Below are positions 8,774 through 17,159 of a stretch of DNA of 64,000 bases, one piece after another. The notes below the pieces were generated by a model that saw only the letters and a program-made list of their open reading frames with translations, did not search any database and was not told the DNA's origin. The position numbers and the translations under genes are program-made. The DNA comes from Formosa algae (GTDB lineage: Bacteria; Bacteroidota; Bacteroidia; Flavobacteriales; Flavobacteriaceae): assembly GCF_001439665.1 (NCBI RefSeq), contig NZ_LMAK01000067.1, forward strand, positions 1-64,000, in the 5' to 3' direction. The first letter of the stretch is position 1. The number at the start of each line of letters is the position of its first letter.

Positions 8774-9112
8774 GATTTGATGATATAATAATTAAAAAAA
8801 ATAATTTACGCAGACTATTCTGCATAATACAATTTATTATGTTAACTATTTATCAAATCTGAATTTGACTATGGGTTGTAGGAATAAAGCCATACACATG
8901 TTGGCTTTTAATTATGGAGTATGCGGAAGTTAGCTCTAAAATTCGGTTGCTCATCTGATAAGCAGCTTTTGAATATGACTTCCTAATTTTCAAAAGCCCG
9001 AACACAGAAACACTTTTCATGATGTTCAGCTAAACGCTTATACAAATGTGCTATAAAAAATCGAAAAAAAAACTTTTTTTCGATTTTTTTTCAAAAACTT
9101 TTAAATACTGAA
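8774..9112. other. Non-coding spacer upstream of speA with hairpin-forming repeats
   Basis: 339 bp without a credible gene. It holds the terminator of the upstream pseudouridine-synthase-like gene (9055-9091), a perfect 9-bp inverted repeat (8965-8973 with 8989-8997, 15-nt loop) and shorter complementary pairs (GGAAGT/ACTTCC flanking it). It must also contain the speA promoter. I recognise no known riboswitch or tRNA here. Confidence 0.6.
9055..9091 (-). terminator. Rho-independent terminator of the RluB-like gene
   Basis: A perfect 16-bp stem (9055-9070 with 9074-9089) with a 3-nt loop, made of A/T runs around a central TCG/CGA. In the minus direction it follows the end of the 9113-9973 gene by about 20 bp. 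The low GC content makes the hairpin weaker than its length suggests. Confidence 0.75.
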
Positions 9113-9973
9113 TTACAGCATTTTAAGACTAATAACTTCTTGTTCTGTTAGATGTTTCCAGTGTCCGCGAGGAATATCTTTTTTAGTAAGTTGTCCAATA
9201 CTAACACAATCTATCTTTTCGATATCGTATTTTAAATAATCAAAAATGGTACGGATTATTGTACTTCCTGTATTTTTAACCTTTAAACCAATTTCTTTTT
9301 TAGAACCTTTATCAATATAACTTATCTCTTCTACTGCTACAAGCTTGCCTTCTACTTTAAAACCTTCCTTGATTTTTATAAAATCTTCATGTTTTAAGTT
9401 TTTATTCAGCTCGATATGAAATAACCTAGGTACTCCATTTTTAGAGTTTGTAAACTTTTTTGCAACATCTTCATCATTAGTAAATAGAATTAACCCTAAA
9501 GAGTTTCTTCCTAAACGCCCAATAGGCTTTATTTTAGAAGACGTTGCATTTGCTACTAAATCCATTACGGTACGACCTTTACCTTCACTTGTAGTTGTAG
9601 CAAAACCTTTTGGTTTATTTAAAAGCACATAGGCTTTCTTTTCTGGGTTTACACGCGCACCATCAAAACGTATTTCGTCTTCAAGTTTAACCTTGTATCC
9701 CATTTCGGTAACAATCTTACCATTTACAGAAACCAAACCTGTAGAAATATGCATATCGGCATCGCGACGTGAGCAAATACCTGAGTTTGCAATATATTTA
9801 TTTAAACGAATATCGCCTGGATTCGATTTCTTTGGTTCAGACTTAGGTGTATTATTTGTAACAACCTGTTTTTTTATAGGCGCATTTCCTCTTGCATAAC
9901 TTGTATTTCGTGAATTTCCTGATCCGCGTCCTGAAGCTTTTCCTTTTTTATTGCTGCCTTGTTGCTTATTCAT
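9113..9973 (-). CDS. RsuA/RluB-family pseudouridine synthase paralogue lacking the catalytic Asp
   Basis: 286 aa. Order: a basic, Gly/Ser/Asn-rich tail (1-52), an S4 RNA-binding domain (about 54-100, LNKYIANSGICSRRDAD), then the pseudouridine-synthase fold. The catalytic motif normally reads GRLD; here it is GRLGRNSLG, with Gly at about 155 (codon GGA). The later conserved basic segment (usually NRxVRRxF) is changed to STIIRTIF (about 237-244). The C-terminal LTKKDIPRG and WKHLTEQE remain. S4 and fold are intact with no stop or frameshift, so this appears to be a maintained, probably catalytically inactive RNA-binding paralogue rather than a decayed gene. It is preceded by the isoprenoid genes and has its own -7 element. 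Confidence 0.85.
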   Translation of the reverse strand: MNKQQGSNKKGKASGRGSGNSRNTSYARGNAPIKKQVVTNNTPKSEPKKSNPGDIRLNKYIANSGICSRRDADMHISTGLVSVNGKIVTEMGYKVKLEDEIRFDGARVNPEKKAYVLLNKPKGFATTTSEGKGRTVMDLVANATSSKIKPIGRLGRNSLGLILFTNDEDVAKKFTNSKNGVPRLFHIELNKNLKHEDFIKIKEGFKVEGKLVAVEEISYIDKGSKKEIGLKVKNTGSTIIRTIFDYLKYDIEKIDCVSIGQLTKKDIPRGHWKHLTEQEVISLKML

Positions 9974-9993
9974 TGTGATGTATTTATTTTGTG

Positions 9994-10001
9994 CAAAGAT
10001 A
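9994..10001 (-). promoter_or_regulatory. Putative -7 promoter element (TAnnTTTG) of the RluB-like gene
   Basis: Minus-strand TATCTTTG, about 20 bp before the start codon at 9973. This fits the Bacteroidota consensus and would give a very short leader. No clear -33 TTG was found. Confidence 0.45.
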
Positions 10002-10040
10002 TACTATAATTTACGATTTCTTATTTTTATGTAAATCCTT

Positions 10041-10946
10041 TTAAAAAAGGCGGTTTAAAACCAAATCTACATCTATAAGTAGTAGACTAAATACACCAGA
10101 AAAAATAATAAATTTTAGAATATTATGAAGAATTAAATAATGTTTTTTTGAATCTGAATTCCATAACAACACCAAAAACAGAGCCAATAAAAACATGGTG
10201 AAATAAAAGAAATAATACATGTGGCCAATATCAAATCTTGTAAGCAAGAAATAGGCTGGCACAAATGTTAATGTAGCTAACACGGTTAGCATAATTTTTG
10301 AATAGTTCTCGCCATATGCTATAGGGATAGTTTTATAATTCTGAACCAAATCGCCAGGGATATTTTCTAAGTCTTTAATTAACTCGCGCATTGAAATGAT
10401 TAAAAATAGATAAGTCGCATGCACAAAAATAACGTGCTCGAAATTCTGATAATACATAAAAATTGCAAAGAATGGCGTTATGGTTAAAATGGCAGATGTA
10501 ACATTCCCGACAACAGGCATTTTTTTTAATTTGTGTGAGTAAAACCAAATCCCGAAAATATATAAGGCAAAAAAGATAACAGCCTTAAATGATACATAAC
10601 TGGCCATAATTACAGCAAGCAAATTAAGTACAAAATAAAAGGAGAGTTTTACATTCTGACTAATTAACCGATCTAGCATCGATTTTTGAGGCCTATTAAT
10701 TAAGTCCTTTTCGGAATCGTAAAAATTATTAATAATGTATCCGCCAGCAATGGTTGCTGAAGATGCCAATACCAACATAAATAAATTAAGATCGAAAATA
10801 ACCTCACGAACTGGTTTTTCGTGCGCTAAAACATACACTGCTGTAACATATTGCGCAACAACAACCATAAGTACATTATAGCCTCGTACTACAGAAAACA
10901 TACTGAAAAATTTCAACAAAATATGTTTATGTTTTCTAGAGAACAT
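10041..10946 (-). CDS. UbiA-family prenyltransferase
   Basis: 301 aa with about 8-9 membrane helices. The first Asp-rich motif is NNFYDSEKDLINRP (about 73-86): the usual NDxxDxxxD has its first Asp replaced by Asn (Asn74), while Asp77 and Asp81 are kept. The second motif is RELIKDLENIPGD (about 188-200). Such proteins in Bacteroidota are often annotated as geranylgeranylglycerol-phosphate or homogentisate/menaquinone-type prenyltransferases; the acceptor cannot be decided from sequence. It lies 48 bp downstream of a mevalonate kinase-like gene, so a link with isoprenoid supply is reasonable. A short GC stem followed by eight T (minus strand, 10992-10973) separates the two genes. Confidence 0.8.
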   Translation of the reverse strand: MFSRKHKHILLKFFSMFSVVRGYNVLMVVVAQYVTAVYVLAHEKPVREVIFDLNLFMLVLASSATIAGGYIINNFYDSEKDLINRPQKSMLDRLISQNVKLSFYFVLNLLAVIMASYVSFKAVIFFALYIFGIWFYSHKLKKMPVVGNVTSAILTITPFFAIFMYYQNFEHVIFVHATYLFLIISMRELIKDLENIPGDLVQNYKTIPIAYGENYSKIMLTVLATLTFVPAYFLLTRFDIGHMYYFFYFTMFLLALFLVLLWNSDSKKHYLILHNILKFIIFSGVFSLLLIDVDLVLNRLF

Positions 10947-10994
10947 AGCTATAAATTAAAAAAGAGGGAGTTAAAAAAAATGGGCTTCGGCCTA

Positions 10995-11924
10995 CTAGAA
11001 ATTGTAAACCACTTCTAGTTTATAAGCATGAAGTGCTTGTTTTGCTTTTTCAAAATCTTCAGCAAATCCAAGAATATAACCACCGCCGCCAGAACCACAA
11101 AGTTTTAAATAGTAATCGTTAGATTCTAACCCTTTTTTCCATAAGTCGTGAAACTGCTGTGGAATCATAGGCTTAAAATGATTTAAAACAATTTTAGATA
11201 ATTGTTTAGTATTTTTAAATAACGACTTAACATCGCCTTTTAAGAAATCATCTACACAAGCATCGGTATGTTTTATAAACTGATCTTTAATCATGTTTCT
11301 AAACCCTTCTTGCTTCATGTTTTCCATAAAGATTTGAACCATCGGAGCTGTTTCTCCAACAATACCACTATCTATTAAAAACACTGCACCTTTACCATCA
11401 CTTTTTTGAGATGGAATACCCGTTGCTTCAATATTATCTTTAGAGTTAATTAAAATAGGAATACTTAAATAACTATTTAAAGGATCTAAACCTGAAGATT
11501 TTCCGTGAAAAAAAGATTCCATTTCTGAGAAAATGGTTTTCAACTTTAATAATTTTTCACGTGTAAGATTTTCTAGAACTGTAATTTTATCTTGTGCATA
11601 CTCATCGTAAAGTGCGGCGACTAATGCACCGCTACTTCCTACGCCATAGCCTTGAGGAATAGACGAATCAAAATACATACCTGCATCGATATCTGCATTC
11701 AATTTTACAACATCAAAAACCACTAAATCTGGATTAATAGTAGCTAAATAAGCCGCATAACGATTTAAACTTTCGTTAGACTTTATTGTTTTTTCTGTTG
11801 GTGTATCCATTAATTTTAAAGCACCATTATAAAAACTATAAGGAATAGACAATCCCTTGCTATCTTTTATGATACCATATTCACCAAAAAGTAAAATCTT
11901 AGAATAAAATAAAGGTCCTTTCAT
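10995..11924 (-). CDS. mvk: GHMP kinase, probable mevalonate kinase
   Basis: 309 aa. N-terminal YSKILLFGEYGIIKDSKGL corresponds to motif 1 of mevalonate kinases (the KxxLFGEHxV region), the ATP loop is IPQGYGVGSSGAL (about 89-101), and the C-terminal Gly-rich motif is LCGSGGGGYILGF. Mevalonate kinase makes mevalonate-5-phosphate. It follows mvaD on the same strand across a 210-bp spacer. No phosphomevalonate kinase gene is visible here, so whether this GHMP kinase performs only the first step or whether another enzyme acts elsewhere cannot be decided. Confidence 0.8.
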   Translation of the reverse strand: MKGPLFYSKILLFGEYGIIKDSKGLSIPYSFYNGALKLMDTPTEKTIKSNESLNRYAAYLATINPDLVVFDVVKLNADIDAGMYFDSSIPQGYGVGSSGALVAALYDEYAQDKITVLENLTREKLLKLKTIFSEMESFFHGKSSGLDPLNSYLSIPILINSKDNIEATGIPSQKSDGKGAVFLIDSGIVGETAPMVQIFMENMKQEGFRNMIKDQFIKHTDACVDDFLKGDVKSLFKNTKQLSKIVLNHFKPMIPQQFHDLWKKGLESNDYYLKLCGSGGGGYILGFAEDFEKAKQALHAYKLEVVYNF

Positions 11925-11950
11925 GTATACACAATTACAAATTGTTGCTG

Positions 11951-11958
11951 CAAAATTA
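11951..11958 (-). promoter_or_regulatory. Putative -7 promoter element (TAnnTTTG) of the mevalonate kinase gene
   Basis: Minus-strand TAATTTTG about 27 bp before the start codon at 11924. It suggests that the kinase and prenyltransferase genes can be transcribed separately from mvaD. Confidence 0.4.
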
Positions 11959-12011
11959 ACAATTAAATTCTGTTTATATACTTATTTACACAATAAATCG
12001 TTGTACTACCA

Positions 12012-12042
12012 TTAACGCTATTCCACTGACTCTTAACGCTAT
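12012..12042. repeat. Two direct repeats TTAACGCTAT spaced by 21 bp
   Basis: TTAACGCTAT occurs at 12012-12021 and again at 12033-12042, exactly 21 bp apart, two turns of the helix. The pair lies in the spacer 90-120 bp upstream of the mevalonate kinase start. It looks like a tandem protein-binding site, but no protein is known for it. Confidence 0.4.
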
Positions 12043-12134
12043 CGCTGTTTTATAAGGGATTACGCACAACAAGTATCCTTTTCCAATCTGTTTTAAATGT
12101 TAAATATAAAGGATAAGTACGTCTTATTTATATT

Positions 12135-13220
12135 TTATATGGTAAGTGCTTTCGCTCCAAAACCAATTTCATCACAAATGTATTGTCCGTTTTGGCAATG
12201 GCTAGCTAATTCGTTTTTTATAAAATCTAAAATTGCATTGGCTTCTGCTTTTGGGTATAATACATGCACATTGGCACCTGCATCTAAAGTAAAACCAATA
12301 TGTAATCCGGTGTCTTTTCTAAACGCCCAAATTTTATTAATAACCTCTAAAGTGTTTGGCTTCATTAAAATAAAATACGGCATACTTGTCATCATCATCG
12401 CATGCAGCGTTAGAGCCTCACTTTCTATAAGCGAGATAAAGTCGTCTAAGTTTCCTGATGCTAAAATAGGCTTCAGGTTTGCTAAATTATCATGTGCTTG
12501 TGCAAAACGTTGTGTTGCAAAAGGATGTCCGTGCATTAAATTATGCCCAACGGTACTACTTACCTGTTTTTCACCTTTATCGACTAATAAAATAGTGTCC
12601 TGATAATTTTTAAAGTTATCATGAACGGCATGCGGATATTTTACACCAAATAAATCCGAACTAGCTTCTACAGTAGTATTTTCTCCCCAAACAATAATAT
12701 CGCCTTCAACACTTCTACACGCAGATCCAGATCCTAAACGAGATAGAAATGACGCCTTCTTATTAAAAAATGCAGTAGTCATTTCTGGCTGAAGTTCTTT
12801 CTCTAAACTCATTAAACACAAGGCCAAAGCACTCATTCCGCTTGCCGATGATGCAATTCCAGAACTATGCGGAAATGAATTTGATGTTTCAATTTTAAAT
12901 TGAAATTGTTTTAAAAACGGCAAATAGATTTCTACACGTTCAAAAAAGGTCTTAATTTTTGGCTGAAAATCAGGTTTATGTTCACCATCTAAATACACTT
13001 CAAAATTAAAAGCTGATGGATCTTCATTTTTAGCATACGATAAAACCGTTGTGGTTTTACAATGATTTAACGTAAAACTAATAGATGGGTTTTCTGGAAT
13101 TTGATGTTTCTTTTTCCCCCAATATTTCACTAAAGCAATATTACTTGGCGATTCCCAAGATACTTGGCCTTCTGAGATTTGATTATCGTAAGGCTGAGGA
13201 ATAAATTGTTGTTCGGTCAT
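12135..13220 (-). CDS. mvaD: Diphosphomevalonate decarboxylase
   Basis: 361 aa. Typical GHMP-fold decarboxylase motifs: SNIALVKYWGK near residues 26-36 (substrate-binding Tyr/Lys), the P-loop SSGIASSASGMSAL, GSGSACRS with the conserved Arg, and the C-terminal FTLDAGANVHVL with the catalytic Asp region. The enzyme decarboxylates mevalonate-5-diphosphate to isopentenyl diphosphate. Flavobacteriia use the mevalonate pathway, consistent with the adjacent mevalonate kinase. It appears to have its own promoter (-7 element at 13240-13247). Confidence 0.92.
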   Translation of the reverse strand: MTEQQFIPQPYDNQISEGQVSWESPSNIALVKYWGKKKHQIPENPSISFTLNHCKTTTVLSYAKNEDPSAFNFEVYLDGEHKPDFQPKIKTFFERVEIYLPFLKQFQFKIETSNSFPHSSGIASSASGMSALALCLMSLEKELQPEMTTAFFNKKASFLSRLGSGSACRSVEGDIIVWGENTTVEASSDLFGVKYPHAVHDNFKNYQDTILLVDKGEKQVSSTVGHNLMHGHPFATQRFAQAHDNLANLKPILASGNLDDFISLIESEALTLHAMMMTSMPYFILMKPNTLEVINKIWAFRKDTGLHIGFTLDAGANVHVLYPKAEANAILDFIKNELASHCQNGQYICDEIGFGAKALTI

Positions 13221-13224
13221 GAAT

Positions 13225-13761
13225 TTATAAATCTGAGCACAAAGATAACAACTTCTGCATCGTTTTAAAATTTCTTGTGGTTGCTGAAACTTTTAATTTC
13301 CGTTCAAAAAAATTGTTATTGCATTTGGCTTTCCCATATCCGTTTCCAGGAAAAACATATACACATGTAGCAGTAATTTTAAAACTTTCGTTAACAAACT
13401 GTTCTTTTGAAGCCGTCTCTATAGCATCTTCTGAAGGCATGTGATGTAACAAAGTGAAATATGTAGATTCAAACTGTGCTTTATCCAAGGGGTTTACTTC
13501 AAAAATAGTTTGTAATTCTGAATACGTTTTCACCAAAACGGGCACTTCAAAATGAAAGGTGTTTTGAATAGCTTCTGAAATTTTTCTCTCTATTACTGCG
13601 GAAGATTGCTCTGAAGTTTGAAACACCACATTCCCACTTTGAATATAGGTTTGGACATTTTTGAAACTTAATTCGTTCATTAATGCGCGTAATTCTGCCA
13701 TGGGAACTTTTTTCTGTCCCGCAACATTTATACCCCGAAGTAAAGCAACATACGTTATCAT
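13225..13761 (-). CDS. DUF1697 family protein
   Basis: 178 aa from ATG at 13761 (MITYVALLRGINVAGQKKVPM), the family's standard opening; the frame is open upstream to 13806, but that part overlaps the oxidoreductase gene. LLRGINVAG, YIQSGNVVF and the C-terminal ATTRNFKT motif identify DUF1697. Function is unknown for the family. The start codon overlaps the previous gene's stop (ATGA, 4 bp), so it is translationally coupled to the flavoprotein. Confidence 0.88.
   Translation of the reverse strand: MITYVALLRGINVAGQKKVPMAELRALMNELSFKNVQTYIQSGNVVFQTSEQSSAVIERKISEAIQNTFHFEVPVLVKTYSELQTIFEVNPLDKAQFESTYFTLLHHMPSEDAIETASKEQFVNESFKITATCVYVFPGNGYGKAKCNNNFFERKLKVSATTRNFKTMQKLLSLCSDL
13240..13247 (-). 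promoter_or_regulatory. Putative -7 promoter element (TAnnTTTG) of mvaD
   Basis: Minus-strand TATCTTTG about 20 bp before the mvaD start codon, lying inside the 3' end of the DUF1697 gene. The octamer is identical to that before the RluB-like gene. Confidence 0.45.
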
Positions 13762-14975
13762 AATTGTTGTGTGATAGATTTTGCAACAATAAACGCACCT
13801 GTCCACGCATTCTGAAAATTGAATCCCCCCGTTACAGCATCAACATTAATTACTTCACCAGCTAAGTATAAGTTGCTATGCAATTTACTTTCGAACGTTT
13901 TAAAATTAATTTCTTTTAAATCTACTCCACCAGCAGTTACAAACTCGTCCTTAAATGTACTTTTTCCATCTACTTTAAACACGGCTTGCGTTAACTGAGC
14001 AGCTAATTGTTCTAACTGACTTTTATTGATGTCTCCCCAACGACTTTCCTCGGTTAAATCTGAAGCCAATACTAATTGTTGCCATAAGCGTTTGGGTAAA
14101 TCGAATTGTGCCGATTTATATACAGACTTTCTAGCAGCATCCAACTTAACCTGCTTTAAATTGTCTAAAACCGTATTAAAGCTTTGCTTTACAAAATTGA
14201 CTTCTATATTAAATTTATAATTACGCTTAGCCAATTCTATAGCACCAAAGGCTGATAATTTTAAAATCGCTGGTGCACTTAACCCCCAATGTGTTACCAA
14301 GAGCGGTCCTTCAGAGTATAAATCGGTATCTAAAACAGTCACGGCAACATCTAGTGCCACGACACCTGGAATATCTTTTAAACGCTTATCTTTTATATTA
14401 AATGTGAATAACGAGGGAACCGGTTGGGAAATGGTATGTCCTAAATCTTGAAGCAGATTCCACATTTTCGGGCTGCTTCCTGTGGCTACAACCACAAATT
14501 TTGAAGTAAAACTCTCATGATTTGTTTCTACAGTCCAATAATCTCCATCTTTTGTAATGGATTTTACACCAGAATTAGTTAAAACCTCAACCTGATGTGC
14601 TTTAGCTGTATTTAAAAAACAATCGATAATGGTTTGTGAGGAATTAGACATTGGAAACATTCTACCATCGTCTTCAATTTTAAGTTCCACACCATGATCT
14701 TCAAACCAAGCCATTGTATCTCCTGTCATGAATTGATGAAACGGTCCTAACAATTCTTTTTCGCCACGCGGATAATATTTTACAAGTTCCTGCGGAATAA
14801 ATTCGGCATGTGTGACATTACAGCGCCCGCCACCAGAAACCTTAACCTTCCCCAGCACATCTTTACCACGTTCTAAAACAAGAACCTTTAAGTTAGAGTG
14901 TTTTTCGGCAATATTAATAGCGGCAAAAAAACCTGCAGCACCTCCTCCAATTACTATTACATCGTGTTGCTTCAT
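13758..14975 (-). CDS. NAD(P)/FAD-dependent oxidoreductase, HI0933 (BaiN-like) family
   Basis: 405 aa. The N-terminal dinucleotide fold DVIVIGGGAAGFFAAIN (about 5-21) is followed by GGRCNVTHAE, characteristic of the HI0933 flavoproteins, and a C-terminal ETVxVDAVTGG-like segment (EVINVDAVTGGFNFQNAWTG) that closes the FAD site. Related proteins are flavoproteins of unclear substrate; BaiN is linked to reduction of bile-acid intermediates in gut bacteria, but that role is not expected here. The gene overlaps the GDPD gene upstream by 4 bp and the DUF1697 gene downstream by 4 bp. Confidence 0.88.
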   Translation of the reverse strand: MKQHDVIVIGGGAAGFFAAINIAEKHSNLKVLVLERGKDVLGKVKVSGGGRCNVTHAEFIPQELVKYYPRGEKELLGPFHQFMTGDTMAWFEDHGVELKIEDDGRMFPMSNSSQTIIDCFLNTAKAHQVEVLTNSGVKSITKDGDYWTVETNHESFTSKFVVVATGSSPKMWNLLQDLGHTISQPVPSLFTFNIKDKRLKDIPGVVALDVAVTVLDTDLYSEGPLLVTHWGLSAPAILKLSAFGAIELAKRNYKFNIEVNFVKQSFNTVLDNLKQVKLDAARKSVYKSAQFDLPKRLWQQLVLASDLTEESRWGDINKSQLEQLAAQLTQAVFKVDGKSTFKDEFVTAGGVDLKEINFKTFESKLHSNLYLAGEVINVDAVTGGFNFQNAWTGAFIVAKSITQQL

Positions 14976-15661
14976 ACTTTATCGGGTGTATCAGAAATAA
15001 TAGCATGTACACCATATGCTTTCATGCGTTTTATGTCGGCCGCATCATTTACAGTCCACACATTTACATTGTAGTTTTTATCTTGAGCCAATTTTACATT
15101 ATCGCGATTTACGATTTTAAAATTAGGATTAATCGCTTGTGCACGTATGGTTTCTGCAACCGCTAAAGCTTCATCCATATTATCATTTGTTAATACTCCA
15201 AGCGGAATGTGTCTATTCGTTTTAAAAGCATCTTCCAATTCATGATAATCAAAACTAGACACTAAAAAATCGGTATACGCCCAACCTTTATGATCTACAT
15301 AATCTTGAATAGTAAGACATGTCGCTTCAGCAGTATGCTTTCCTTTTAATTCAATATTTAAAAGACTCTTTCTATCAATTAACTGAATTACTTCTTCTAA
15401 AGTCGGAATTTTATATTGCCCATCTACTAAAAAATCTTTCAATTCAGAAAGCGTATATTCTTCTAGTTTACCATTACCATTTGTCATCCGATCTAAGGTA
15501 AAATCATGAAACACGACCAACTCACCAGAAGCACAACAATGTACATCGATTTCGATACCATCTACATTAAAATCTAATGCCTTTTGTATCGATTCTAATG
15601 TATTTTCTGCAACATAGGCTTTCGCACCACGATGACCTATAACTAAGCATTTGGATGTCAT
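14972..15661 (-). CDS. ugpQ: Glycerophosphodiester phosphodiesterase
   Basis: 229 aa, the size of cytosolic UgpQ-type enzymes. GHRGAKAYVAENT (about 8-20) carries the catalytic His/Arg, EIDVH the metal Glu/Asp, and VVFHDFTLDR the second His. It hydrolyses glycerophosphodiesters to glycerol-3-phosphate and an alcohol. No signal peptide, so it is cytoplasmic. It overlaps the flavoprotein gene by 4 bp and starts 7 bp after tesB, all in one operon. Confidence 0.9.
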   Translation of the reverse strand: MTSKCLVIGHRGAKAYVAENTLESIQKALDFNVDGIEIDVHCCASGELVVFHDFTLDRMTNGNGKLEEYTLSELKDFLVDGQYKIPTLEEVIQLIDRKSLLNIELKGKHTAEATCLTIQDYVDHKGWAYTDFLVSSFDYHELEDAFKTNRHIPLGVLTNDNMDEALAVAETIRAQAINPNFKIVNRDNVKLAQDKNYNVNVWTVNDAADIKRMKAYGVHAIISDTPDKV

Positions 15662-15668
15662 TTCACTT

Positions 15669-16538
15669 TTATTTCTTGACCATCGGACGCATTAAACCTT
15701 CTTGCGCCACACACGCTATAAGTTTTCCATCTCGAGAAAAAATATTTCCTTTAGCAAATCCGCGTGCATTAGATGCATTAGGTGTTTCTATAGAATATAA
15801 CATCCAATCGTCGTAATCGAAATCTCTAAAAAACCACATAGAATGATCTAAACTTGCCATTTGTGTATTTCCGAAATGTGCTTTACTGGCATGTGGTAAT
15901 AATGCTGCTGCGAGGATATTATAATCTGATATATATGTTAAAACTTGCTGTTTAGTCGCTAAATCTGAATCTTGAAGTGGATCTTTAAGTTTAAACCACA
16001 CGTTAGAGTACGGTGGTAAATTTTCCTGTTTTAGCGGATTAACAACTTCTACAGGTTTAAATTCTATGGGGCGTTCTATTTCTAAAAAATGTTTGGTGAT
16101 TTTAGGCAACACACTTCCATACCTCGATAACATTTCTGTCCAACTTAATAATTCTTCCGGCTGTTTTAAGTCGGCATTCATTTGTATATGATGATCGTAT
16201 CCTGATTCTAACTTATGAAAAGATGCAGCTAATATAAATATAGCTTTTCCGTTTTGGCTAGCAAGCACACGGCGTGTAGAAAAACTTCCGCCATCACGCA
16301 CCTCATTTACGTCGTAAACAATAGGCAGATTAAGATCACCAGCTTCTAAAAAATACGCATGCAAAGAATGTAAAACACGCTGATTTGTAATGGTTCTATA
16401 CGCTGCATTTACAGACTGCGCTAAAACTTGTCCGCCGAAAACATGCGGACTACCAATAGTTTTGCTTACACCTTCAAATTGTACTGAATCTATAGATTTT
16501 AAATCTAATAACTCTAATAGCTCATTTGCTGTCTTCAT
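15669..16538 (-). CDS. tesB: Acyl-CoA thioesterase II
   Basis: 289 aa, standard TesB length with a double hot-dog fold. Recognisable segments are SPHVFGGQVLAQSVNAAYRT (about 28-47), RDGGSFSTRRVLASQNG (about 82-98), and the C-terminal SLDHSMWFFRDF with the active-site Asp/His region and ARGFAKGNIFSRDGKLIA. It hydrolyses medium- and long-chain acyl-CoA. First gene of the tesB-GDPD-flavoprotein-DUF1697 operon. Confidence 0.92.
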   Translation of the reverse strand: MKTANELLELLDLKSIDSVQFEGVSKTIGSPHVFGGQVLAQSVNAAYRTITNQRVLHSLHAYFLEAGDLNLPIVYDVNEVRDGGSFSTRRVLASQNGKAIFILAASFHKLESGYDHHIQMNADLKQPEELLSWTEMLSRYGSVLPKITKHFLEIERPIEFKPVEVVNPLKQENLPPYSNVWFKLKDPLQDSDLATKQQVLTYISDYNILAAALLPHASKAHFGNTQMASLDHSMWFFRDFDYDDWMLYSIETPNASNARGFAKGNIFSRDGKLIACVAQEGLMRPMVKK

Positions 16539-16629
16539 ATATTATGTCTATTAAGTTTCAAAACTATTAAAATGATTTTTGAGAACCTCATTTTAATTTG
16601 CTTTTATCTGATATGAAATTAGATTTCAT

Positions 16630-16676
16630 AAAAAAAGGCACCAAATCTATGTAACGAATTACACAAATTTAGTGCC
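16630..16676 (-). terminator. Rho-independent terminator after the hemerythrin gene
   Basis: A 12-bp stem with two G-U pairs (16637-16648 with 16665-16676), 16-nt loop, followed on the minus strand by seven T. It lies 28 bp after the stop of the hemerythrin-domain gene. Confidence 0.85.
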
Positions 16677-16703
16677 TGAATAAACTAACTAACCAACCTA
16701 AGT

Positions 16704-17138
16704 TTATCTATTCTTTTTCATATATGTTTCATATTTAGAAGCTAAATCTAATTTATCTTTTTCTGACAAAGTTTTACCTGCCAGTTGAAAAAACGCATGT
16801 TCTTCATCTTCTAAATGATGTTCTACTTTTTCTTTTAAATTTTTAGCAATTTTAAGCCAGGCAGACGAATCGTATTCGGTTTCTTCAAGCTGCTCAATCA
16901 ATTCATCAATTTCATGATGCTCTGCAATACCATGTCTTGCATGATCTTGCATCATATCTGTAGAGATTAAAGGCTTATAAAAATGACGCTCTTCCGCATC
17001 TGCATGTACCTCTAATTCATTTCTTACAGCTTTAAAAAGCTCATCTCTTCTAGAGGTATCGCCTGAAGTATCTACCAATTTATCTAACAAATCGCGCTGA
17101 ATATCATGATCGTGTCTTATGGCTTCAAAAATGTTCAT
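16704..17138 (-). CDS. Hemerythrin HHE domain protein
   Basis: 144 aa, nearly all one four-helix hemerythrin domain. The diiron ligands can be assigned: His in IRHDHDI (about 8-11), HADAEERHFY (about 48-57, HxxxE), HHEID (about 77-81), and HHLEDEEHAFF (about 112-122). These proteins bind O2, NO or act in iron and oxidative-stress handling. It lies 21 bp downstream of the YtxH-type gene, so both are likely expressed as a general stress pair. Confidence 0.9.
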   Translation of the reverse strand: MNIFEAIRHDHDIQRDLLDKLVDTSGDTSRRDELFKAVRNELEVHADAEERHFYKPLISTDMMQDHARHGIAEHHEIDELIEQLEETEYDSSAWLKIAKNLKEKVEHHLEDEEHAFFQLAGKTLSEKDKLDLASKYETYMKKNR

Positions 17139-17159
17139 ATCTAAAAATTTAAAGGTAGA

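Noticed and set aside
9055-9091. Poly-A/poly-T run as simple low-complexity repeat
   Set aside because: The central TCG/CGA makes a perfect 16-bp stem located just after a gene end, which fits a terminator better.
12097-12603. 168-aa plus-strand open frame antisense to mvaD
   Set aside because: Fully overlaps a well-supported gene, mirrors its codons, and has no family resemblance.
13547-13810. Alternative frame within the DUF1697 and oxidoreductase genes
   Set aside because: A shadow of two well-supported genes, without a recognisable product.
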